Shown: positions 35,099-43,245, counted from the stretch's first letter. The stretch is DNA of 60,321 nt from Bacillus sp. ISL-18 (GCF_018613415.1 NZ_JAGGQG010000004.1:97155-157475), one strand, 5' to 3'. Numbers and translations are program-made. The notes: generated from the sequence alone by a model not told the origin.

Positions 35099-36859
35099 TT
35101 ATTTTTGCATGGGAAGGGAAACTCGCACCTTTGTTCCTTTCCCTAGCTCACTTGTGATGGTTACCCCGTAGGATTCACCATAGATCAGTTGAATACGCTC
35201 ATGAACATTTCTTACCCCGATCCCGGAGAATGCCTGTTTCCGCTTCGTACTAGGCAGATGGCTTTCCTCTGAAATTTCCATCCCATCCCCATTATCGACA
35301 ATCTCGCAAATCAAACGGTCGCCCTCCTGCCAGACGAGGACATGAATATACCCCTCAGGCTTATGGTTGAAGCCGTGAAAAAAGGCGTTTTCCATAAAAG
35401 GCTGAAGAAGCAGTTTTGGTATTTGCAGGTCCAGACAATCAGGTGAAACGAAGTAGTTGACCTTAATCCGATCTCCGTAGCGTTTTTGATTAATGAAGAC
35501 ATAATTCCTTAAATTATCGACTTCCTGCTTTACCGTAATCGTTTCACTGACATTACCAAGCGTGTTCTGCAATAAGGAAATTAACGCTTGAATCATCATT
35601 TCGGTATCTTCCTTACTTCCCTGCCCCACCATAAACTTGATTGAGGCCAATGTGTTGTATAAGAAATGCGGGTTAATTTGCTGCTGCAGAGCGGCGAGTT
35701 CGGCATTACGGCGCTGTTTTTGTGATAATACAAGCTGATCGACATACTCGTGGAGTTCATCCAGCATCGAGTTAAACGCCGTGCCGATCTGCCTTGTTTC
35801 ATACGTTCCAGACACCGAAACATATTCGTCAAAATCATGTTCTGATGCACTTTTTATTTGCTTGACCAGCTTTGACAAGCCGTTTGTTAACCGCCTCGAG
35901 GCAAAAAGCACGAAAAATAGAGCAACAAGAACGATTCCCATTGAAATAAGCAGGATTTTCTTCTTATCGATTAAATCTCCAAACGCGGTTTCCTTATCAA
36001 TGATGTTAAGCATGTACATATCAAAAGATGGGAGATATTCCATCATAATGATTTGTTCCTTACCCATAAAATCCCCGATGATTTGATTATCCTTTTCGTT
36101 CTTTCCGATTTCGACGGCATAATCCCGCAGCTCGGGTGATTTTTTACCGATAAGGTTAGACAGATTACTCGATACAATCGTGCCTTCCTTATTAATTAAA
36201 AAAACATTATTACCTGGAGTGGTGTAACTAGAATAAAATTTTCTAAATTCACTCTCGCGGATGGTAATATACATTGACCCATAGACAATTCCAGACCGAT
36301 CCATTAACGCCTTGGACGCAATAATGTAATTACCTTCCTCTGTATCGGTACGGTGATCATATTGGTAGAGCAATCTTTTCGGGTTTTCCATTGTATTCCG
36401 TGTCAAAATGCTTTTCGTTAGCGCTTCATCAGTGATTGGCCAATAGGTACGATCATTGGTCGCATAGTTGACGCCATTATTCCCTCTAACCATGATGCCA
36501 ACATCATAAGAAGCCAAAATCGGTTCAATCCGTTTTGTCAGTTGACTAAGGGTAAAAATAGACGCTAAACGATCGACGTTCGATTCCTCTTTCGTGGTTA
36601 GCACGTCCTTGATGGCCACACTTTGCAGCAAGCTGTTAGAGGCCATCACCACCGAGTAGTGATACTTCTCAAAACTGTCTTGTACTTGGTCCATCACTTT
36701 CGCATTGGTAATGCTGAACTTTTCAAAAAAGAACTGCTCCGCCATGCGAATCGTTGTCCATGTGATCGTGATGGAAACCGTGACAATCATCAAGACGGTA
36801 ATCAAAAACATCGTGATAAATAAATTGTTATGTCGAAAACGTTCCGGAATGAATCTCAT
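35099..36859 (-). CDS. Sensor histidine kinase, YesM/LytS-like (galactoside cluster)
   Basis: About 586 residues: two transmembrane helices (near 15-35 and 295-315) flanking a Cache-like extracellular domain, HAMP, then a His_kinase domain with the phosphorylated histidine in QQQINPHFLYNTL and a HATPase region (NAFFHGFNHK, DNGDGM, GIGVRNVHERIQ). It probably senses an extracellular sugar or binding protein and phosphorylates the adjacent regulator. I prefer the ATG at 36859; a GTG at 36880 overlapping the regulator stop is also possible. Confidence 0.9.
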   Translation of the reverse strand: MRFIPERFRHNNLFITMFLITVLMIVTVSITITWTTIRMAEQFFFEKFSITNAKVMDQVQDSFEKYHYSVVMASNSLLQSVAIKDVLTTKEESNVDRLASIFTLSQLTKRIEPILASYDVGIMVRGNNGVNYATNDRTYWPITDEALTKSILTRNTMENPKRLLYQYDHRTDTEEGNYIIASKALMDRSGIVYGSMYITIRESEFRKFYSSYTTPGNNVFLINKEGTIVSSNLSNLIGKKSPELRDYAVEIGKNEKDNQIIGDFMGKEQIIMMEYLPSFDMYMLNIIDKETAFGDLIDKKKILLISMGIVLVALFFVLFASRRLTNGLSKLVKQIKSASEHDFDEYVSVSGTYETRQIGTAFNSMLDELHEYVDQLVLSQKQRRNAELAALQQQINPHFLYNTLASIKFMVGQGSKEDTEMMIQALISLLQNTLGNVSETITVKQEVDNLRNYVFINQKRYGDRIKVNYFVSPDCLDLQIPKLLLQPFMENAFFHGFNHKPEGYIHVLVWQEGDRLICEIVDNGDGMEISEESHLPSTKRKQAFSGIGVRNVHERIQLIYGESYGVTITSELGKGTKVRVSLPMQK

Positions 36860-36876
36860 AAGGTTACCATCACTTT

Positions 36877-38391
36877 TCACATCAATTGTTTTCTTCGGAA
36901 CTGGCTCGGTGACAGTCCTTTTATTTTTTTAAATACCTTGCAAAAATAACTGTGGTCTGAATAACCAACCATCCCGCTGATTTCCGAGATGCGGGCCGTT
37001 CCTTGAATGAGCAGCTTGGTTGCTTCTTCAATCCGGACCCGATTCAGGTATTCAATAAACCCTTCGCCATGATGGGTCGAAAAATAGCTGGACAGATAGG
37101 AAGGATTAAAGTGAAAATACTGGGCCACGCCCGTAAGTGTCAGCGGCTCGGTATAATGGTCATTCAGATAATCTAGTATTTTCTTGATCTGGTCATTTTC
37201 CGGTTGAAAGGCAGAGGTATGGATCGCTTTTTTGGCTTCAGCAATAAATTCAGCCAATTGTTCCACTGCTTCTACCGCAGATTGAGCGTCCTCAAAGGCT
37301 TTAAAGTAGGTATACTTGGCTTGCTCTAATTCCTTTACATCGTATTCCATATTGCTAAGCAGAATTAGGATATTAAAAATAATGTTGCCGAAAAAAGACT
37401 TGTATTCATACACATCCGTTGTATAGCAGGTAGATAATACGGTTACATGCTCTTGTAAATAATCAAACGCGGATTCAAAGTGCTGTCGCTTAAATTCACT
37501 CGTAAACCAATCTAAATTAAACTTCTCTAATTTAGGCGGAAGCACCGGCAAATCTTGTTTTGTGAGAACCAGCTGCTCAGGAAAGTAAAACTGATAGTTT
37601 AATAGCAGTAATAATTCTTCTTTGTAGACAGCACCAATCTTTGAGAAGTCCGCAAACTCCTCAGTGAGTGCAAAACGGAGACCTGCTTCGGATTCTGCTA
37701 AGTTTTTAGCAAACGGAATCAGTCTAGAAAAATCATCACCGTTGACAACGACGATATTTTTTTCAAAATAAAAAGAATAGCTTTGCTCCGTTAATCCTGT
37801 GGTCATTTTTTTCTTTACATCATCAGGCAGTTCCGCTTGTCCGCTTTTAAGGTTCACACCCAATAAGCAAAATCTTGGATTTGGAAAGGCCGTAGATAGT
37901 TGTGCAGTATCATAGTCTGCTTGATAGCCAGAAATCAGTTTCGTAATGATTTGTTCAATAGAAGGACTTGCGTCAACTGGCTTGTCCACCGATTTAAGCG
38001 ATGGTATTCTGCTAGCTGCCTTCTTGAGCACGTTTAAGAGGCCTTCTGCGTCAAGCTTCGGCTTTAAAATATAATCAACCACACCACTTTGAAACGTGGA
38101 GCGGACATAGTCAAAGTCACCATAACTGCTTAAGACAATTACTTCAATAGAAGGATACCGTTCCTTCACAATTCTCGTTAATTCTTCTCCATCCATGATC
38201 GGCATGGCGATATCAGTAATGATAATATGCGGGTTTACAACCTCAATCATTTCAAGCGCTTCAGCACCATGCGAGGCTTCCCCAACCACCTCAAAACCTT
38301 CCTGCTCCCAATTAAGATAATGCTTAACCCCTTGCCTAATCAAAACCTCATCATCCACAATAAGAACCCGGCCTCGTTCCCCAGCTGTCAT
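36877..38391 (-). CDS. Response regulator, YesN-like (REC plus AraC HTH)
   Basis: About 504 residues. N-terminal receiver with the phosphorylated Asp in IITDIAMPIMDG, a middle region of about 250 residues with no recognised domain, and a C-terminal AraC/XylS helix-turn-helix (DYLNDHYTEPLTLTGVAQYF to GYSDHSYFCKVFKKIKGLSP). It should activate the importer operon. True start is MTAGERGRV at 38391 with GGAGGG upstream; the longer frame (MLRKQENRPPDSGG) is translated REP. It is co-transcribed with the kinase gene. Confidence 0.92.
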   Translation of the reverse strand: MTAGERGRVLIVDDEVLIRQGVKHYLNWEQEGFEVVGEASHGAEALEMIEVVNPHIIITDIAMPIMDGEELTRIVKERYPSIEVIVLSSYGDFDYVRSTFQSGVVDYILKPKLDAEGLLNVLKKAASRIPSLKSVDKPVDASPSIEQIITKLISGYQADYDTAQLSTAFPNPRFCLLGVNLKSGQAELPDDVKKKMTTGLTEQSYSFYFEKNIVVVNGDDFSRLIPFAKNLAESEAGLRFALTEEFADFSKIGAVYKEELLLLLNYQFYFPEQLVLTKQDLPVLPPKLEKFNLDWFTSEFKRQHFESAFDYLQEHVTVLSTCYTTDVYEYKSFFGNIIFNILILLSNMEYDVKELEQAKYTYFKAFEDAQSAVEAVEQLAEFIAEAKKAIHTSAFQPENDQIKKILDYLNDHYTEPLTLTGVAQYFHFNPSYLSSYFSTHHGEGFIEYLNRVRIEEATKLLIQGTARISEISGMVGYSDHSYFCKVFKKIKGLSPSQFRRKQLM

Positions 38392-38406
38392 TGATATCCC
38401 TCCAGA

Positions 38407-38458
38407 ATCAGGGGGACGGTTCTCTTGCTTCCGAAGCATGAGAACCGTCCCTTCGCTT
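38407..38458. repeat. REP palindrome, full copy 12
   Basis: TCAGGGGGACGGTTCTCTTGC...ATGAGAACCGTCCCTTCGC with a TTCCGAAG loop. It lies 16 nt upstream of the response-regulator start, at the far edge of the galactoside cluster. Confidence 0.93.
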
Positions 38459-38557
38459 ACTAAAAAATTTTTCCCTTTACCCCTATATCGACACTGTTTT
38501 TAACTACTACCAATTATAGTCTATCTATAGGTCTAATATAAATAGGGGGAATTATGT

Positions 38558-39064
38558 ATGAAGTTTGCAAAATTTATTAAACTCTTAGTTCCTGTATGTA
38601 TGCTTTTTACTTTGTTATTACTGCCCTCTTCTCTATCAAACGCATATGCACGAACTCAGGTGGCTAAGCACCCACCTACGGAGAATGCAGCCACCTATAT
38701 TACTTCCTTCAATCTGGTCAATGGTAAATGGGTGGGGAAATTTGATTATATCCAATGGTATTTTGGCAAGGCTGCTGATAGAGAGTTTAGTAAGGACTGT
38801 AAATGCTCGAAGGACATGGATCATGCCCCTGATGGATACTGGATTCGAAACGTTAATCCCAAAATACGGACCTTTACCATTTCAAAATCGGCCCGCTATG
38901 TATTACAAACACGAAGTTTATACAAAATCACCTGGAATGAAAATGTAACGAGAAACCAGTTTATCACCTTTTTGAAACAACGAGATACGCACCACCAAAT
39001 TCCTTTTCATATCGAAGTAAAAAATGGGGTTGTCACGAAGATTACCGAACAATATATTCCTTAA
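38558..39064 (+). CDS. Secreted protein of unknown function
   Basis: 168 residues with a classical signal peptide (residues 1-32, cleavage probably after SNAYA). The mature part is basic, with two close cysteines (CKCSKDMDHAPDGYWIRN) and several Trp/Tyr residues. TAGGGGG lies 7-8 nt before the ATG, and the gene is monocistronic. The CxC and histidines could bind metal. No named family recognised; an extracellular or spore-surface role is possible. Confidence 0.75.
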   Translation: MKFAKFIKLLVPVCMLFTLLLLPSSLSNAYARTQVAKHPPTENAATYITSFNLVNGKWVGKFDYIQWYFGKAADREFSKDCKCSKDMDHAPDGYWIRNVNPKIRTFTISKSARYVLQTRSLYKITWNENVTRNQFITFLKQRDTHHQIPFHIEVKNGVVTKITEQYIP

Positions 39065-39070
39065 TAGAAA

Positions 39071-39098
39071 CAGGGGGACGGTTCAAAACCGTTCCCTT
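39071..39098. repeat. REP remnant
   Basis: GGGGGACGGTTC directly followed by AAAACCGTTCCC: a shortened palindrome with the middle lost. It lies between the convergent stops of the secreted protein and the metalloprotease. Confidence 0.65.
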
Positions 39099-39105
39099 CT
39101 ACTAT

Positions 39106-40101
39106 CTAGTACTCTCGATCTTTACAACACTTTCTTTTCTTGTGGCACTTCAAAGGTACTTCTCTAACCTTGTCTGGACCAAGCCTTTTCACCATTTGAG
39201 AAACCTGTTGATTTAGCATTTTTACTTCTCTGCTCTCTTTACGCTTTCTATGGTGTCTGCGGCAATCCCCTGAACTACAACTCTCAAAAGACTCGAATTG
39301 ATCAGCGTCTCCCGTTGAACTGAATGCACCAGAGTTAACCATTGAACTTAAAGGTTCCATCATTCTTCTGCGCATGTCCTTTTGATGGCAGCCGCAATCC
39401 TCAGAATCACTACTCTCTACAGGAACAAACGAACTATTGCTCTCAAAAGAATCAAATGGTTCATTGGCGGATGCAGAACTAAACCCGGCTGCGTTAACTG
39501 TTGAAACAAAACCACTAGCAGAAACAGGGTCATTCAACACGACTCTACTTTGTCTAGCTACAGAACACTGAGTGCCATTGATGAAGGGATTACTGGCAGG
39601 AATGATGGGGAACATGACATTTTGTGGATCATTATTGTGACCACTGCCAGGGTTTGAAGGATCATTAATCGTAAAACTATTAGGGTCATTGTTATTCAAA
39701 AAGCGCCCAAATAGAACATGTCCAGATTCGTGGGCAAGGGCATACGAATCGAAGGCTCCGTCACTTATAACAGCATGTCCAACAAGTCCAAAATCGGTAG
39801 TACTATTAAAAAATGAAAAAACTGGACCTGCGTTGCCGATTGCACCAGAACTTAACGTTTGTTCGCTTAAATAAACGACATATATAGCAGTCGCATTGTT
39901 GGTTTGTGTTTTGATATCATTAAGCAGACTTACAACCCTTGGGTCGCTATTGTCCGCAACGGTACTTGCAGGAATGGTATAATCAGGGCGATAGAACACG
40001 CGTGACGAGACAAAATTTATCCCGCAAGCTACTCCTGGAGCAATCCCAGTATTCCAGACTTCATTAGAACGGCGGATATCTGCCTGAACTCTCGCCAGCA
40101 T
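39106..40101 (-). CDS. Putative zinc metalloprotease with Cys/His/Arg-rich C-terminus
   Basis: About 331 residues. The central part has a gluzincin/metzincin-like zinc motif in ALAHESGHVLFGRFL (HExxH) and a possible Met-turn in NVMFPIIP about 45 residues later. The C-terminal third has alternating Ser/Phe/Glu and Cys/His/Arg blocks (CGCHQKDMRRRM, CSSGDCRRHHRKRKE, KCHKKRKCCKDREY), like spore coat or crosslinked proteins. The 5' end is unclear. An ATG at 40101 has no good ribosome binding site, and the frame continues through a REP half copy to 40200, so the original start may have been displaced. Activity and location are unknown. Confidence 0.65.
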   Translation of the reverse strand: MLARVQADIRRSNEVWNTGIAPGVACGINFVSSRVFYRPDYTIPASTVADNSDPRVVSLLNDIKTQTNNATAIYVVYLSEQTLSSGAIGNAGPVFSFFNSTTDFGLVGHAVISDGAFDSYALAHESGHVLFGRFLNNNDPNSFTINDPSNPGSGHNNDPQNVMFPIIPASNPFINGTQCSVARQSRVVLNDPVSASGFVSTVNAAGFSSASANEPFDSFESNSSFVPVESSDSEDCGCHQKDMRRRMMEPLSSMVNSGAFSSTGDADQFESFESCSSGDCRRHHRKRKESREVKMLNQQVSQMVKRLGPDKVREVPLKCHKKRKCCKDREY

Positions 40102-40125
40102 ATCAGTGCAAATGGCACAATTTTG

Positions 40126-40154
40126 GGAGCATAGGGACGGTTCTCTTGCTTCCC
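40126..40154. repeat. REP half copy (left arm)
   Basis: GGAGCATAGGGACGGTTCTCTTGCTTCC, near the 5' end of the metalloprotease gene. Confidence 0.9.
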
Positions 40155-40178
40155 GGTGTTTTCCCCTTAAGAAAATAC

Positions 40179-40207
40179 TTGAAATTGCAAACGCTTTCAT
40201 TTATAAT
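40179..40207 (+). promoter_or_regulatory. Promoter of small RNA-like unit 2 with perfect cre site
   Basis: TTGAAA (40179), a 17-bp spacer, TATAAT (40202). The spacer holds TGCAAACGCTTTCAT (40186-40200), whose complement ATGAAAGCGTTTGCA fits the CcpA cre consensus WTGNAANCGNWNNCW at every defined position. Binding there would block RNA polymerase. Confidence 0.75.
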
Positions 40208-40213
40208 GTAAAT

Positions 40214-40305
40214 AGGTCGGATGGCAAACGTGGTCATCATGGTATACAGCGTAGGCGGGGCTGATACTACTGCTTTTTGGGTAAGAGCTATAAAGCTCTT
40301 TTTTT
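40214..40305 (+). ncRNA. Small RNA-like unit 2 (paralogue of unit 1 at 25642)
   Basis: Predicted transcript of about 90 nt beginning near GGTCGGATGG. It shares the core of unit 1 (AGCGTAGGCGGGGCTGATAC), with GTATACAGC pairing with GCTGATAC. The C in one position (T in unit 1) still pairs with G. Terminator AAGAGCT-ataa-AGCTCTT plus T run at 40283-40305. A frame of 42 codons (MANVVIMVYSVGGADTT...) reads through the core and terminator; it starts too near the transcription start to have a ribosome binding site. Nothing but a short gene follows 220 bp downstream. Confidence 0.6.
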
Positions 40306-40527
40306 ATTTGCCATTTTTTAAGGAACATCAGAATAAGGATAGTTAGGAAAAGTAGTGATTATTACCTATCTAAATTGAAATTTATTCCCATTTACACTGT
40401 ATTAATAGTATAATAGTTGTAGCAATCTCGATATTACGGCAAAACGTTTAGTGAATAATAAAGGAACTTATCCATGGCCGATTGTGGGAGAACAAGACTA
40501 TTATTTTACATAAGGGGATAAAAACGT

Positions 40528-40716
40528 ATGAGACCAGACCTAAATCTAAATCACCCGGCATATTATGATGGAAGAAATTTAGACCAACTAGCAGCAAGAA
40601 TTCAAGAAAATCAAAAAAATTGCCATTCGGTTGTGGTAAAACCAAAAATTCCAGCGGGAAAACCACTGCAGCTTCGTTATCCCCACCCATTAGAAGATGT
40701 GACTGTCAAACATTAA
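40528..40716 (+). CDS. Small protein, unknown function
   Basis: 62 residues (MRPDLNLNHPAYYDGRNLDQ...), soluble, Asn/His/Pro-rich, with one Cys. AAGGGGAT lies before the ATG and a clear terminator follows. No family recognised. The own ribosome binding site and terminator support an expressed gene. Confidence 0.65.
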   Translation: MRPDLNLNHPAYYDGRNLDQLAARIQENQKNCHSVVVKPKIPAGKPLQLRYPHPLEDVTVKH

Positions 40717-40734
40717 TTTTTACATAATAAAGAA

Positions 40735-40772
40735 CTGACGCAAAACACGCTGGACTTAGCGTGTTTTTTCAT
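40735..40772 (+). terminator. Terminator
   Basis: AAAACACGCT-ggactt-AGCGTGTTTTTT, 20 nt past the preceding small gene. Confidence 0.85.
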
Positions 40773-40837
40773 ATTAACAAAGACACTCGGTCCTGCAATA
40801 AACTTTCACCTATAGGAGTCGAAGCCCCAATTTGGTG

Positions 40838-40846
40838 CATATAGTA
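40838..40846 (+). promoter_or_regulatory. Sporulation-type -10 box of the LysM-GH18 gene
   Basis: CATATAGTA fits the CATANNNTA -10 of sigma-E/sigma-K promoters, 32 bp before the start codon. No clear -35, so the call is tentative. Confidence 0.35.
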
Positions 40847-40877
40847 CATTATTGAAAAAAAGCAGGAGGAGATGCTC

Positions 40878-42299
40878 GTGGTCATACATGTGGTCCGCAG
40901 CGGAGAAACACTCTGGCAAATCGCCAATCAATACAAAGTCAATATGAACCAAATTGTTCAATTAAATGGGCTTCAAAACCCCAATCAGCTAGTAATTGGC
41001 CAGTCATTAGTCGTCCCTGTCCCTGGTACATCACACATTGTAAAGTACGGAGATACGTTATGGGCGATTTCACAACAGTATGGTGTGTCAATTAACTCGA
41101 TCATTCAAGCCAATCAACTCACCAATCCCTCTGTCTTATATCCAGGTACAAAGCTAATCATCCCTCCAAGGATTCATATCGTTCAAGCCGGGGAAACGCT
41201 ATGGCAAATTGCCAATCGTTATGGGATTACCGTTCAAGCATTGATCACTGAAAATCAGATTCAAAATCCAAACGTCATTTATCAGGGCACCCCTTTAAGA
41301 ATACCGACCCGAAAACCGACGATTGAAGTCAATGCCTATACGTATCAACCCGACCAGGCAGCAGCAGATACGGTAAACGAACTGGCTCCCTATCTAACCT
41401 ATATCAGTCCGTTTGCTTACTTGATCAGTGAAAGTGGGGATCTTACTCCAGCCCATGATGAGTTAACCATTCAAGCTGCCTTAGCTAAAAATGTGGTACC
41501 GATGATGTCGATTACAAATTTCACCTCATCAGCAGCCGGCTCCAATGTGGCACATACTCTTTTATCCACCCCTAGTTTACGCGAAAAAGTCCTGACTAAT
41601 ATGCTTCAGATTATGGACCAAAAGGGATATAAGGGCGCCAACATCGATTTTGAAAATGTATTACCAGCGGATCGTGAGAATTACAATACTTTCCTTCAAC
41701 TTGCAGTGGACCGCCTGCATCCTAGGGGATATTTTGTTTCGACTGCCTTGGCTCCAAAAGTCAGTGCGACCCAAGCAGGTTTATTATACGAAGCACATGA
41801 TTATGAAGCACATGGCAGAATTACCGATTTTGTGGTTCTGATGACATATGAATGGGGGTACCGGCTCGGGCCCCCACAGGCGATTTCACCTATTGACCAA
41901 ATGAGCCGTGTCGTGGAATACGCTAGAAGCGTCATGCCGGCAGAAAAGATCTTTTTAGGTTTCCAAATTTATGCTCGCGATTGGCTCCTTCCGCATGTCC
42001 AAGGGCAAGAGGCCGAAACGTTTAGTACACAAGAAGCGATCGCCCGTGCCGTCAAATACGGAGCTGCGATTCAATATGATACCACTACCCAATCACCGTT
42101 CTTCCGTTATACAGATGAACAAGGCCGCGGCCATGAGGTCTGGTTTGAAGACGCTCGGAGTGCACAAGCGAAGTTCGACTTGGCCAAGGAATTTAATCTT
42201 CGAGGGATCAGTTACTGGGCATTAGGGTATCCATATCCGTCGAACTGGGCGTTGCTGGGGGATAATTTCACGATTAGAAAAGGTAGTCCGGCAATATGA
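40878..42299 (+). CDS. LysM x3 plus GH18 spore peptidoglycan hydrolase (YaaH/SleL type)
   Basis: About 473 residues: three N-terminal LysM repeats (HVVRSGETLWQIANQYKV, HIVKYGDTLWAISQQYGV, HIVQAGETLWQIANRYGI; to about residue 150), then a GH18 barrel. The catalytic motif GANIDFENV keeps the final D-x-E of DxxDxDxE, as in SleL-type N-acetylglucosaminidases acting on cortex muropeptides during germination. SleL usually has two LysM domains, here three. No signal peptide. I chose the GTG at 40878 because AGGAGG lies 8 nt upstream; the ATG at 40872 is too close. The stop overlaps a REP. Confidence 0.88.
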   Translation: MVIHVVRSGETLWQIANQYKVNMNQIVQLNGLQNPNQLVIGQSLVVPVPGTSHIVKYGDTLWAISQQYGVSINSIIQANQLTNPSVLYPGTKLIIPPRIHIVQAGETLWQIANRYGITVQALITENQIQNPNVIYQGTPLRIPTRKPTIEVNAYTYQPDQAAADTVNELAPYLTYISPFAYLISESGDLTPAHDELTIQAALAKNVVPMMSITNFTSSAAGSNVAHTLLSTPSLREKVLTNMLQIMDQKGYKGANIDFENVLPADRENYNTFLQLAVDRLHPRGYFVSTALAPKVSATQAGLLYEAHDYEAHGRITDFVVLMTYEWGYRLGPPQAISPIDQMSRVVEYARSVMPAEKIFLGFQIYARDWLLPHVQGQEAETFSTQEAIARAVKYGAAIQYDTTTQSPFFRYTDEQGRGHEVWFEDARSAQAKFDLAKEFNLRGISYWALGYPYPSNWALLGDNFTIRKGSPAI

Positions 42300-42345
42300 A
42301 GCAAGGGGACGGTTCTCTTGCTTCCGAAGCATTAGAACCGTCCTA
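42298..42345. repeat. REP palindrome, full copy 13
   Basis: GAAGCAAGGGGACGGTTCTCTTGC, TTCCGAAGC loop, then ATTAGAACCGTCC. It starts on the last bases of the LysM-GH18 stop codon; the right end is shortened. Confidence 0.93.
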
Positions 42346-42877
42346 TATTGGCACCTATTCCTAGTATTGCGGATAAACCATACCAACTTGCGCATCCTAT
42401 TTCAATTTGCGGATTGCCCCGCTTACTTGCGGATATCGCCATCCTATTTGCGGATAGCACTACCTTATTTGCGGATAAGCCCCGCTTAATTGCGGATATC
42501 GCCACCTTATTTGCGGATAAGCCTTTCCAACTTGCGCATCCTAATTCAAATTGCAGATGCGTGTAAGTATTCATAACAATTGTAAGGCCGGGGTCCTGTC
42601 CATTCAATTTCGGAACATCAAACCCGGATAAAATAAAGTGATATTTCGGCACAACATTATGCCTATTTAAGCAACTCTTAGTACATGACAAAGGGCAGCC
42701 GTCTATTGCAATAATATCTCGTTCTGATTTTGCAGTTCGAACCAGTGGTTTCACATCACCTCCGACACCAACAATACAAGACATTTCAGCAACATCCTCT
42801 CGATCCATTTTTATAGCAATCATATTGGCAGTTTGGGCGGCAGAGGAACACCCAGAACATGAATACACAAGGGGCAA
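42332..42877 (-). CDS. DGC-domain zinc-binding protein with a repeat-encoded C-terminal tail
   Basis: 181 codons. Residues 1-90 are a DGC-type metal-binding domain: MPLVYSCSGCSSAAQTANM, then IAIDGCPLSCTKSCL with clustered cysteines. The usual C-terminal 20-30 residues of this family are not seen. From about residue 107 the frame runs through a 21-bp tandem array, giving heptads such as LSANKVA ISAIKRG LSANKVV, and ends in a REP. The domain is probably a real gene whose 3' end was replaced or invaded by the array. The start seems to be TTG at 42877 with AAAGGA near it. Confidence 0.6.
   Translation of the reverse strand: MPLVYSCSGCSSAAQTANMIAIKMDREDVAEMSCIVGVGGDVKPLVRTAKSERDIIAIDGCPLSCTKSCLNRHNVVPKYHFILSGFDVPKLNGQDPGLTIVMNTYTHLQFELGCASWKGLSANKVAISAIKRGLSANKVVLSANRMAISASKRGNPQIEIGCASWYGLSAILGIGANIGRF
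42368..42560. repeat. Tandem array, 21-bp period, TTGCGGATA motif
   Basis: Ten units. TGCGGAT or its variant TGCGCAT starts at 42368, 42389, 42408, 42428, 42449, 42470, 42491, 42512, 42533 and 42552 (spacing 19-21, mostly 21). The intervening part is a GCC-plus-CTTAT type sequence. Because 21 is a multiple of 3 the array stays open as codons on the minus strand. Confidence 0.9.
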
Positions 42878-43088
42878 TGATTCCTTTTCATTTGTTTACT
42901 CCTTTCAAGAGTCATGTGATTTGTTGTTTATTTTAATTCTTGCCGAATATTCCGTCTGTGATATTTTACACAATTCAGTATTTTCTTTCCTTTCCTCTAG
43001 CGACTCTTAGATTCCTTTTATATTATTCAACAACAAATGGCATGGAGTTTCGACAGATTTCCGCCTACTTCCGTTATGTGCTATACTA

Positions 43089-43169
43089 TTCAATCGTTTG
43101 ATTAAAAAAGCTGCAAGTACTGGTCTAATCGTAATTTTCCTTCCAAAACTATAAAAAGATTGTCGAGCC
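43089..43169. repeat. AATCAAAC-type dispersed repeat, copy e
   Basis: TTCAATCGTTTGATTAAA, then a variable part, ending AAAAAGATTGTCGAGCC. It lies 10 bp from a REP half copy. Confidence 0.55.
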
Positions 43170-43178
43170 ATTAAATTG

Positions 43179-43206
43179 GAAGTACGGGGACGGTTCTCTT
43201 GCTTCC
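43179..43206. repeat. REP half copy (left arm)
   Basis: GGAAGTACGGGGACGGTTCTCTTGCTTCC. Confidence 0.88.
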
Positions 43207-43245
43207 CAGACTCTACGAGTAAACTAGCAACTCGGATTTTCATCT

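Noticed and set aside
42348..42566. Plus-strand ORF with repeated FADK/IADIA peptide; possible CRISPR
   Set aside because: The units are only 21 bp with no unique spacers of fixed length and no cas genes, so it is a tandem array, not CRISPR or a gene.
43007..43243. Minus-strand ORF of 78 codons
   Set aside because: Its sequence comes from a REP half copy (KQENRP) and the AATCAAAC-type repeat. It has no ribosome binding site.
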